Assembly: GCA_038236965.1 (NCBI GenBank)
Contig: JBBRZF010000089.1
Coordinates: 1-13,728 of the forward strand
Origin: JBBRZF01 sp038236965
GTDB lineage: Bacteria; Acidobacteriota; Terriglobia; Terriglobales; Acidobacteriaceae
Length of the DNA: 13,728 nucleotides
Direction: 5' to 3'
A model generated the notes under the pieces. The model worked only from the letters and a program-made list of their open reading frames with translations, had not been told where the DNA came from and did no database searches. The stretch's first letter is position 1. Each line of letters starts with the position of its first letter. Positions 1 to 5,142 of this stretch are shown here, in pieces. Both the position numbers and the translations under genes were made by a program.

Positions 1-1039
1 CGGAAAATGGCTGCCCCGCGACCACGCTCTCGAACCGTCCCGGCACGCGCTTCATCGCCGCGATTCCCCGCGCAACTTCGCCCAGGCTGATTCCCCTCGC
101 TACGCCGGCGGCCGACGCCGCAAGCACGTTGTAAACATTCACCCGCCCGATCAGCGGCGAGAACATCTCCACCTCGCCCGACGGAGTCACCAGCACAAAC
201 CGGTTTCCCGCCGCGCTCATCTCCAGTGCGCGCGCGTGTATATCGCCCTTCTCCATGCCATAGGTCAGCACTTCCGAACCTTGTTTGGCGGAGAACTTCA
301 CCAGTTCGCGCCCATATTCATCATCCGTATTCAGCACGGAGACGCGAGGCGCAGACGTGCCGCAGCCTGAGAACATTATCTTCTTCGCCGCAAAATATTC
401 CTCGAACGTGCCGTGGAAATCCAGATGGTCGCGCGTCAGGTTCGAGAACATCGCCACATCGAACGGAACGCCGTACACCCTCTCCTGCGCCAGCGCGTGC
501 GAGGAAACTTCCATCACCGTTTCCGTCGCGCCATCGCCCAGTGCGCGCCCGAACATCTGGTTCAGCTCCAGCGCTTCCGGCGTCGTATGCGGAGCCGCCA
601 ACACCTGTCCCGCGACGTGATATTCCACGGTGCCCACGAGCGCGCTCTTTCGCCCTGCGGCCTTGAAAATCGATTCCACGATGAACGTCGTCGTGGTCTT
701 CCCGTTCGTTCCGGTAATCCCGGTTACCGCCAGTCTTTCCGCCGGACGCCTATAGAAATTCGCGCTCAACCGCGCCAGCGCACGACGCCCATGCGGAACC
801 TGCACCCAGGCCACATCCGCGCGAGGCCGCTCCGTAGCCGAATCCGTCACCACCGCCACCGCGCCCTTTAAGATGGCCTGGTCGATATACCGGTTGCCGT
901 CGGTCGAGTCGCCCTTCATGGCGACAAACGCGTACCCCGGCTTCACCCGGCGCGAGTCGTAGTCCAAACCCGTCACCACCGGATCGCCACCGCTGCGCGA
1001 CAAAAATTCCGCACCATCGATCAAAACATGGAAGTTCAT
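1..1039 (-). CDS. murE: UDP-N-acetylmuramyl-tripeptide synthetase MurE (3' end outside window)
   Basis: Cytoplasmic Mur ligase that adds the third amino acid (usually meso-diaminopimelate, sometimes lysine) to UDP-MurNAc-L-Ala-D-Glu using ATP. I translated 346 residues from the ATG at 1039; the gene runs off the left edge. The N-terminal domain has the DYDSRRVKPGYAFVA block (about 26-40). The ATP P-loop GITGTNGKTTT lies at about 107-117. HTTPEALELNQMF (151-163), MEVSSHAL (176-183) and SNLTRDHLDFHG (199-210) are MurE signatures. In YFAAKK the Lys at about 219 is the expected carbamylated lysine. The C-terminal domain with the DNPR-type specificity loop is missing, so DAP versus Lys cannot be decided. 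An in-frame TGA touches the ATG, which fixes the start. No Shine-Dalgarno is visible. It sits downstream of guaA on the same strand rather than after ftsI, the usual dcw neighbour. Confidence 0.95.
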   Translation of the reverse strand, partial: MNFHVLIDGAEFLSRSGGDPVVTGLDYDSRRVKPGYAFVAMKGDSTDGNRYIDQAILKGAVAVVTDSATERPRADVAWVQVPHGRRALARLSANFYRRPAERLAVTGITGTNGKTTTTFIVESIFKAAGRKSALVGTVEYHVAGQVLAAPHTTPEALELNQMFGRALGDGATETVMEVSSHALAQERVYGVPFDVAMFSNLTRDHLDFHGTFEEYFAAKKIMFSGCGTSAPRVSVLNTDDEYGRELVKFSAKQGSEVLTYGMEKGDIHARALEMSAAGNRFVLVTPSGEVEMFSPLIGRVNVYNVLAASAAGVARGISLGEVARGIAAMKRVPGRFESVVAGQPFS

Positions 1040-1048
1040 TCAGCCCGA

Positions 1049-1054
1049 ATTATA
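1049..1054 (-). promoter_or_regulatory. Candidate -10 box for murE
   Basis: The minus strand carries a perfect TATAAT ending 9 nt before the murE ATG, directly after the guaA terminator T-run. Transcription from it would start within a few bases of the ATG and give a leaderless or nearly leaderless mRNA, which would fit the lack of a ribosome binding site. No convincing -35 hexamer is present; the expected position falls inside the terminator stem. This is an inference from sequence only. Confidence 0.35.
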
Positions 1055-1060
1055 GCGATG

Positions 1061-1090
1061 AAAAGGCATTCCGCCGATGAGCGGAATGCC
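1061..1090 (-). terminator. Rho-independent terminator of guaA
   Basis: A perfect 10-bp stem, GGCATTCCGC (1065-1074) with GCGGAATGCC (1081-1090), has a 6-nt loop. Read on the minus strand it is followed at once by TTTT (1064-1061). It lies about 170 nt past the guaA stop and just before murE, so it should insulate the two genes. Confidence 0.8.
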
Positions 1091-1127
1091 CTAAGACAAC
1101 AGAAAATTTCATTTTGAATCGGGTAAT

Positions 1128-1238
1128 TGCGAATTGCGAATCGAAAACCGCTTTTCGAGCCATCGCTCTAAGGTTTCAGACTCGACCTTGACCTTGGGTT
1201 TCGGGTTCAGATTCGCATTTCGCACTTCGCAATTCGCA
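1128..1238. repeat. 13-bp inverted repeat in the guaA 3' region
   Basis: TGCGAATTGCGAA at 1128-1140 is matched exactly by TTCGCAATTCGCA at 1226-1238, with 85 bp between. The surrounding bases carry further degenerate copies of the TTCGCA/TGCGAA unit, for example at 1212-1225. A separate small hairpin, GTTCGCG (1241-1247) with CGCGAAC (1253-1259), abuts the guaA stop codon. The role is unknown; it could fold the guaA 3' untranslated region or be a degraded dispersed repeat. Confidence 0.5.
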
Positions 1239-1258
1239 CTGTTCGCGCCCTGCGCGAA

Positions 1259-2821
1259 CTACTCCCACTCAATCGTTCCCGGCGGCTTCGACGTAATGTC
1301 GTACACCACGCGATTGATTCCCGGAATCTCGTTCACGATGCGGTTGGAAATCGTCTTGATGACCTCCCACGGCAACTCCACGATATCCGCCGTCATGCCG
1401 TCTTCCGAATTCACTGCGCGGATGGCGCACGTGTAGGCATACGTCCGCTGATCACCCATCACGCCCACCGACATCACCGGCAGCAGCACGGCAAACGATT
1501 GCCATATTTTCTCGTAAAGTCCTGCGCGCTTGATCTCCGTGACCACGATGTCGTCAGCCTCTTGCAGCAGCGCGATGCGTTCCGGCGTCACTTCGCCCAG
1601 GATGCGCACCGCCAGTCCCGGCCCCGGAAACGGCTGCCGTTGCAGCATATCTTCCGGCATCCCCAGGTCGCGCCCAATGCGGCGGACTTCGTCTTTGAAG
1701 AGGTCTTTCAGCGGCTCCACCAGTTTCAACTTCATCTTGTCCGGCAGCCCGCCCACGTTGTGATGGCTCTTGATCGTCTGCGAAGGGCCGCGCACCGAGC
1801 GCGATTCGATCACGTCCGGATACAGCGTTCCCTGCACCAGCCAATCCACATGCCCAATCTGCTGCTCGATGCGGTGCGCCTCCACGTCGAAGACTTCGAT
1901 GAACTCGCGCCCGATGATCTTCCGCTTTGTCTCCGGATCGCTCACGCCCGCCAGTTTGCTCAGGAAGCGTTCTTTCGCATCCACCGCGTCGATGTTCAGG
2001 TGCAGCTTGGTGCGCAGATTCTCCTGCACTTTTTCGAATTCGCCCTTGCGCAGCACGCCGTTATCCACGAAGACGCAAGTCAGCCGCTCGCCAATCGCCT
2101 TCGCCACCAAGGTCGCCGTCACGGAGGAATCCACGCCGCCGCTGATCGCGCAAATCGCCCGCGCATCCGGCCCAATGGTCTTCCTTATGTTTTCGATCGA
2201 TTCGTCGATGAAGCGTTGCGGAGTCCAGTTCGGCAGCGCCTTGCATATGTTCGATACAAAATTCTTCAGTATCTGCGTGCCCATCCGCGTGTGATGAACT
2301 TCGGGATGGAATTGCACGGCGTACATGCGCCGCTCTTCGTTCTCGATGGCGGCCACGGCGCTCGCCGATCGGCCCACCAGCCGGAATCCCGTCGGCAACT
2401 CCATCGCCTCATCGCCATGCGACATCCAGACGGACATCGTCGCCGGCAGCCCCGTAAACAGCTTGGAGGGCGCTTTCTCCAGCGTAACTTCCGCGTGTCC
2501 ATACTCGCGCTTCGTACCTGCGCGCACCGTGCCGCCCAGCTTGTGCGTCATGTATTGCAGTCCGTAGCAGATGCCGAGCACGGGCATTCCCAGCTCGAAT
2601 ATGCGCTCATCCGCCACCGGAGACTCCTCGTCATAGACCGAGCACGGCCCGCCGGACAAGATGATGCCCACCGGTTTATAGGCCTCTATCTCCGCCAGCG
2701 GCGCGGTACAAGGCAGCACCACGGAAAATACATTCAGCTCACGGATGCGGCGCGCAATCAATTGGGTGAATTGCGAACCGAAATCCAGGATGACGATGGA
2801 TTGTAGGGATTGGTCTTCCAC
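1259..2821 (-). CDS. guaA: GMP synthase (glutamine-hydrolysing)
   Basis: Converts XMP to GMP with ATP and glutamine, the last step of de novo guanine nucleotide synthesis; cytoplasmic and usually a dimer. The product has 520 residues, a normal full length. The class I glutamine amidotransferase domain is N-terminal, with ILDFGSQ (11-17), the nucleophile Cys85 in GICYGLQY, and His172/Glu174 in QFHPEV. The ATP-pyrophosphatase domain follows, with the PP-loop SGGVDSS at 227-233. The C-terminal dimerisation domain ends in the conserved ITSKPPGTIEWE. All catalytic residues are present. The start codon is GTG (2819-2821); an in-frame TAG two codons upstream rules out a longer protein. No clear Shine-Dalgarno is seen. 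It has its own terminator at 1061-1090 and probably its own promoter in the upstream gap. Confidence 0.98.
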   Translation of the reverse strand: MEDQSLQSIVILDFGSQFTQLIARRIRELNVFSVVLPCTAPLAEIEAYKPVGIILSGGPCSVYDEESPVADERIFELGMPVLGICYGLQYMTHKLGGTVRAGTKREYGHAEVTLEKAPSKLFTGLPATMSVWMSHGDEAMELPTGFRLVGRSASAVAAIENEERRMYAVQFHPEVHHTRMGTQILKNFVSNICKALPNWTPQRFIDESIENIRKTIGPDARAICAISGGVDSSVTATLVAKAIGERLTCVFVDNGVLRKGEFEKVQENLRTKLHLNIDAVDAKERFLSKLAGVSDPETKRKIIGREFIEVFDVEAHRIEQQIGHVDWLVQGTLYPDVIESRSVRGPSQTIKSHHNVGGLPDKMKLKLVEPLKDLFKDEVRRIGRDLGMPEDMLQRQPFPGPGLAVRILGEVTPERIALLQEADDIVVTEIKRAGLYEKIWQSFAVLLPVMSVGVMGDQRTYAYTCAIRAVNSEDGMTADIVELPWEVIKTISNRIVNEIPGINRVVYDITSKPPGTIEWE

Positions 2822-2934
2822 ACTCTAATGTCACAGATTCGGGGGGTGAATGTAAAGCGGACGGGAGGGGCGGAAATTGGGAATCAAGATTTCTCAGAAT
2901 TTCGACTGAAGGGTGCACTTGTAAGCCGCTGAGA

Positions 2935-2964
2935 ATAATAGAGTTGCGCGGAACTGGACGGCAA
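2935..2964 (-). promoter_or_regulatory. Candidate sigma-70 type promoter for guaA
   Basis: On the minus strand TTGCCG (2964-2959) and TATTAT (2940-2935) are 18 nt apart. They would start a transcript about 105 nt upstream of the guaA GTG. A 7-bp inverted repeat (TTCTCAG 2891-2897 with CTGAGAA 2929-2935) overlaps the -10 edge and could fold in the leader. I do not recognise a known riboswitch there. This is weak pattern evidence in a GC-rich genome. Confidence 0.3.
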
Positions 2965-3230
2965 GATATTCAAAGGAAAAGACTTAGTACGCAAAATATT
3001 GAGGTGGTTGAGGTTAGGTGCTGGTTGAGGCGTGTTTCCGTGATGTTTGGAGCGGGATAGGTGAGGTCGGGAACGGGAAGATGTGGTTTGAGAGCGGGAT
3101 GCGAGTCTGTGAGTGGGTGTATGTGGTTTGGCGCTTGGAAGGATTCGTTTCGTCTTGGGTTCGGTGTTGGTTGGAGTGGATTTGGTATTGGGTTCGTCCG
3201 ACGTTTAGCCTTCGCGAAAAACCGCTATGC

Positions 3231-3270
3231 CGAAACCTGCGGTTTCGTCTCGTTCAATATATTGAGACGA
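3231..3270. repeat. Adjacent hairpin and palindrome
   Basis: CGAAACC (3231-3237) pairs with GGTTTCG (3241-3247) around a 3-nt loop. TCGTCTC (3245-3251) pairs with GAGACGA (3264-3270), and it encloses and overlaps the perfect 12-bp palindrome TCAATATATTGA (3254-3265). An alternative pairing, AAACCGC (about 3219-3225) with GCGGTTT (3239-3245), gives a minus-strand hairpin ending in a T-run. These abut repeat copy A. They could be a back-up terminator for the 3391-4529 genes or part of a mobile hairpin element; I cannot tell which. Confidence 0.45.
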
Positions 3271-3310
3271 GGCGTCCGGGCCCACGCAGGGCAAAGGCAA
3301 GAGCAACAGC
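3267..3310 (-). repeat. Dispersed hairpin repeat, copy A (partial)
   Basis: Bases 3267-3310 match copy B (4690-4733) at 42 of 44 positions. The shared parts are the GAGGCGTCCGGGCCCACGC block and the purine/A-rich GGCAAAGGCAAGAGCAACAGC block. The left half present in copies B and C (CCTAGGCGAGC hairpin) is missing here, replaced by the TCAATATATTGA palindrome. Read on the minus strand it lies about 30 nt past the terminator of the 3391-4529 gene pair. Confidence 0.75.
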
Positions 3311-3339
3311 AAAGACAACAGCCACAACAATGCAGAGTC

Positions 3340-3372
3340 AAAAGGCCCGCCCCAGCGGAGCCAGGACGGGCC
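3340..3372 (-). terminator. Rho-independent terminator of the small exported-protein genes
   Basis: On the minus strand GGCCCGTCC pairs with GGGCGGGCC (9 bp including one G-T wobble; arms near 3364-3372 and 3344-3352), followed by TTTT (3343-3340). It begins 18 nt past the stop codon of the 224-residue gene. Confidence 0.75.
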
Positions 3373-3390
3373 ACGTTACTTCACGTGTTG

Positions 3391-4065
3391 CTAAGATGAC
3401 TTTGGTTGTGTTGCAACGATGGGTGTCGTCGGCTTGCTTTGCCGCTTGTCAACGTCGCGCAACAACTGCTTCACAATTTTGTCGGCTACGTCGGCACCGG
3501 CACCCTTGTACTTTGCGCCTTTGCTTTCCTGAGTAGTCGTCCAAATCACATCGCCATCGGAGTTCACGAGACGAACAGCACATTGAGAATCATTGATGGT
3601 TTCAGTATTCACAGAAGAATCGTCGATTCCAGCATGGTTTGCGACGAAGCCGCCGACAGAACTGCCGGAAATCGAACCGTGTGATCCGCTAATACTTCCC
3701 GAATGCGACCCTGCGGCCGTACCCACGTTTGTTGCGCTGCCGTAGGCGTGTACCTCTTGAGAAGACTTTTGCGTCACCGAGCCCTTCAGAACTGCATCCG
3801 CTTTACTCTTCACCTCTGTGATGATGAAACGCTTCGATCCCGTGAAGCTGGAGATCAACATGGCTTCCATCTGTTTGGAGGTTTCGTCCGTTCCGAAGCT
3901 CTCAACATAGATTCGGACCACCCCGGACAAGTCCACCGGGTTACGTTCGACGCCACTGGACGGACTGGCGCCAGGAACAGAACTACCGGCCGGGGACTGC
4001 ACCGAGGGGGGCGGCGGAACGGCAGGAGCCTGCAAAAGCACCATCGCAAACACCAGAGCGATCAT
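3391..4065 (-). CDS. Exported protein of unknown function with a Gly/Ser-rich insert
   Basis: This 224-residue protein is not one I can name. Residues 1-15 form a short hydrophobic leader with no basic N-region, ending in an Ala-Pro-Ala cleavage-like motif, then a Pro/Ser-rich linker (16-45). Residues 48-97 (VVRIYVESFG to SKADAVLKGSV) look like an alpha/beta domain of the kind seen in CsgG-like or TolB N-terminal-like lipoproteins. A Gly/Ser-rich stretch with repeated SGSISGS/HGSISGS units (110-142) interrupts the fold. Then come CAVRLVNSDGDVIWTTTQES (about 162-181) and ADVADKIVKQLLRDV (191-205). I recall similar C-terminal motifs in acidobacterial hypothetical proteins. An in-frame TAA three codons upstream of the ATG fixes the start. 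AAAGG lies about 8 nt before it, and the gene starts 2 nt after the stop of the upstream gene, so translation is probably coupled. The role is unknown; the location is inferred to be periplasm or outer surface. Confidence 0.8.
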   Translation of the reverse strand: MIALVFAMVLLQAPAVPPPPSVQSPAGSSVPGASPSSGVERNPVDLSGVVRIYVESFGTDETSKQMEAMLISSFTGSKRFIITEVKSKADAVLKGSVTQKSSQEVHAYGSATNVGTAAGSHSGSISGSHGSISGSSVGGFVANHAGIDDSSVNTETINDSQCAVRLVNSDGDVIWTTTQESKGAKYKGAGADVADKIVKQLLRDVDKRQSKPTTPIVATQPKSS

Positions 4066-4067
4066 GG

Positions 4068-4529
4068 CTAATTACCTTTACCGCTCTTCCGAGCTTCATC
4101 ATCCTGGTATTCGATCTTTTTCCCGGTACGGGCCTCAACTGTCGCCAGTTGGACACGGACAACATCTTTTCCCAATTCGAACACTGCGGCCTGCTGTTTG
4201 TCCTGCTCATCCTTCCAGCTGATCGTCAGAAAGTGCTTCCTCTTCTTGGAGAGGAGCAGCCATGGACTGATCGTCAAAGCCAATCCTAAGCGACGGCCAG
4301 CCTTTTGCCCATATTCAAGACTGTCGACGCGGTCATAAGGTATCTCTAGCTTACTTGCGCCGTAGGTGAACGTGTACACTTTCTCGTTGTCGGTTGATGA
4401 GGACCCTTCAGTCCCGGCCTTAATCGCTGCCACTGTTCCGCCCACATACATGGTTTCTTTACTTCCTAAGCCAGCGAATGCCGGCGTAACTAGCGCCAGA
4501 CACAACAATGCGGCCATAATTCGATTCAT
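4068..4529 (-). CDS. Small exported protein of unknown function
   Basis: A 153-residue protein. MNRIMAALLCLALVTPAFA is a clear Sec signal peptide with cleavage predicted after Ala19. The mature part has MYVGGTV (27-33), KLEIPYDRVDSLEYGQKAGR (60-79), a short hydrophobic segment (81-94), the basic stretch LSKKRKHFLTISW (93-105), AAVFELGKDVVR (114-125) and EARTGKKIEYQDDEARK (132-148). I recall this pattern as a recurrent uncharacterised family in Acidobacteriota, but cannot confirm it here. The start is well supported: GGAGG at 4536-4540 lies 6 nt before the ATG. The stop TAG is 2 nt from the next gene, so the two probably form a bicistronic unit and may act together in the envelope. The beta-rich, strand-like look of the mature part is inference. 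No catalytic motif is seen. Confidence 0.82.
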   Translation of the reverse strand: MNRIMAALLCLALVTPAFAGLGSKETMYVGGTVAAIKAGTEGSSSTDNEKVYTFTYGASKLEIPYDRVDSLEYGQKAGRRLGLALTISPWLLLSKKRKHFLTISWKDEQDKQQAAVFELGKDVVRVQLATVEARTGKKIEYQDDEARKSGKGN

Positions 4530-4592
4530 ACTGAGCCTCCAAAACAGAGATGTTCAATCGATGCGAGGCAGGCTAACACGACTTGCCTCAAC

Positions 4593-4621
4593 TCCATAGT
4601 GAATTGAGCCTGCGATCACAA
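4593..4621 (-). promoter_or_regulatory. Candidate promoter for the small exported-protein genes
   Basis: Minus-strand TTGTGA (4621-4616) and TATGGA (4598-4593) are 17 nt apart and would give a leader of about 55-60 nt. The leader would contain a 6-bp inverted repeat, GAGGCA/TGCCTC (4565-4570 and 4584-4589). The match to consensus is partial, so this is a suggestion only. Confidence 0.3.
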
Positions 4622-4656
4622 CAACGCAGCGCGGCTGTAGTGCGCGCGCAAGAACA

Positions 4657-4733
4657 AACCCCTAGGCGAGCTGCGCTCGCCCGCCACGGACGAGGCGTCC
4701 GGGCCCACGCGAGGCAAAGGCAAGAGCAACAGC
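4657..4733 (-). repeat. Dispersed hairpin repeat, copy B
   Basis: Bases 4657-4716 match copy C (4968-5027) at 59 of 60 positions, and the first 48 are identical. The element has two hairpins: GGCGAGC-TGC-GCTCGCC (4665-4681) and CGGACG-AGG-CGTCCG (4687-4701). The plus strand then carries an A/G-rich GCAAAGGCAAGAGCAAC tail shared with copy A. Same orientation as copies A and C. Confidence 0.85.
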
Positions 4734-4745
4734 ACGTGCAACACA

Positions 4746-4784
4746 AAAGGTCCCTCCACTTCGCTGCGCTGCGGTCGGGATGAC
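4746..4784. repeat. Imperfect palindromic intergenic element next to copy B
   Basis: The sequence TCCCTCCACTTCGCTGCGCT (4751-4770) continues through GCGGTCGGGATGAC to 4784 and can fold imperfectly with TCCC/GGGA ends. On the minus strand it is followed by CCTTTTG, so it has a terminator-like layout and occupies the same position relative to copy B that true terminators occupy for copies A and C. From memory, very similar strings are scattered between genes of soil bacteria including Acidobacteriota; I could not check this. Confidence 0.45.
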
Positions 4785-4799
4785 GATTGGGTGGGAGCG

Positions 4800-4833
4800 A
4801 AAATATAACAACCGGCGAGCCTAGGCGCTCGCC
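4800..4833 (-). terminator. Terminator-like hairpin after the gene remnant
   Basis: On the minus strand GGCGAGC (4833-4827) and GCTCGCC (4820-4814) form a 7-bp stem around a 6-nt loop. The T-rich run GGTTGTTATATTTT (4813-4800) follows. It begins 10 nt after the TAA of the 4844-4954 open frame, which is where a genuine terminator would be expected. Confidence 0.5.
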
Positions 4834-4843
4834 GCTTTGGTCA

Positions 4844-4954
4844 TTACGCTGGCTGCAACATCGCGGCCAGATCGACTTCAGGCGTGGCGATCGCCATCAG
4901 GATGAACTTCTCGTGAAGCAGGCCAAGCACGCCGGGCGTGATGAACGCCGGCAG
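4844..4954 (-). pseudogene. Possible 3' remnant of an unidentified gene
   Basis: On the minus strand a 36-codon open frame ends in TAA (4846-4844) and reads LPAFITPGVLGLLHEKF, then ILMAIATPEVDLAAMLQPA. It has no plausible start or ribosome binding site and is cut off upstream by an in-frame TAG (4957-4955), a few bases from the edge of repeat copy C. Third codon positions are nearly all G or C, as in the real genes nearby, and a terminator-like hairpin follows the stop. The simplest reading is the tail of a gene whose body was deleted or replaced when the repeats arrived. I do not recognise the family. A chance open frame of this length is possible. Confidence 0.4.
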
Positions 4955-4967
4955 CTAGAGCAAGAAC

Positions 4968-5035
4968 AACCCCTAGGCGAGCTGCGCTCGCCCGCCACGG
5001 ACGAGGCGTCCGGGCTCACGCGAGGCAGAGCAACG
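4968..5035 (-). repeat. Dispersed hairpin repeat, copy C
   Basis: It is nearly identical to copy B over 60 bp, with hairpins GGCGAGC-TGC-GCTCGCC (4976-4992) and CGGACG-AGG-CGTCCG (4998-5012). The A/G-rich tail is shorter than in B and continues to about 5060 as GCAAAGACAA and GCAAAAGC units. On the minus strand it lies just past the leuS terminator. Copies B and C are direct repeats about 310 bp apart, flanking the gene remnant. Confidence 0.85.
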
Positions 5036-5049
5036 GCAAAGACAATCGC

Positions 5050-5093
5050 AAAAGCAAAAGCCCTACATCTGCCAACGGCTGGCAGATGTAGGG
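5050..5093 (-). terminator. Rho-independent terminator of leuS
   Basis: A perfect 13-bp stem, CCCTACATCTGCC (5061-5073) with GGCAGATGTAGGG (5081-5093), has a 7-nt loop. On the minus strand it is followed by the T-rich CTTTTGCTTTTG. It lies 50 nt past the leuS stop codon and is the strongest terminator in the window. Confidence 0.85.
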
Positions 5094-5142
5094 CACCAGA
5101 CAGGCAGAGCTAGGGCTTGAGCAAGTACGGAATTGCGCTTGC

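Larger units (their letters stand above)
2822..3339. other. Intergenic gap with a strongly skewed G/T-rich tract
   Basis: No supported gene lies between the guaA start and the terminator at 3340. By direct count, bases 3001-3180 of the plus strand hold 83 G, 56 T, 25 A and 16 C, a G:C ratio above 5, unlike the flanking genes. The minus-strand RNA would therefore be C/A-rich and G-poor, the composition expected of a Rho loading (rut) region, placed downstream of the 3391-4529 gene pair. The plus-strand open frames here translate to low-complexity Trp/Gly/Val/Arg-rich sequence and have no ribosome binding site. The gap also contains a hairpin (3231-3247), a palindrome (3254-3265) and repeat copy A. 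Confidence 0.6.
4530..5142. other. Repeat-filled gap between leuS and the exported-protein genes
   Basis: No intact gene was found in these 613 bases. In minus-strand order it holds the leuS terminator, repeat copy C, the gene remnant with its terminator-like hairpin, the imperfect palindrome at 4746-4784, repeat copy B, and the promoter and leader of the exported-protein genes. Plus-strand open frames here are GC-rich, run through the repeats and have no protein-like pattern. Confidence 0.65.

Noticed and set aside
226..871. Plus-strand open frames at the left edge
   Set aside because: They are antisense to murE, whose translation matches the family along its whole visible length.
1499..2806. 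A 435-codon plus-strand open frame antisense to guaA
   Set aside because: Same effect as above; the His/Arg/Gln-rich composition is typical of a shadow frame and the guaA protein is certain.
2822..2935. Riboswitch in the guaA leader
   Set aside because: Only a weak 7-bp stem is visible; I could not match purine, PRPP or other known aptamer cores by eye.
3018..3536. Plus-strand open frames through the G/T-rich gap and repeat copy A
   Set aside because: Low-complexity translation with no ribosome site; they cross a repeat and a terminator and then run antisense to a better-supported gene.
4657..5093. CRISPR array suggested by repeated blocks
   Set aside because: Only two or three copies, uneven spacing of about 310 bp and 1.4 kb, no uniform spacers and no cas genes.
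4583..5113. Plus-strand open frames in the repeat-filled gap
   Set aside because: They are built largely from repeat copies B and C and terminator stems, with no protein-like pattern or ribosome site.
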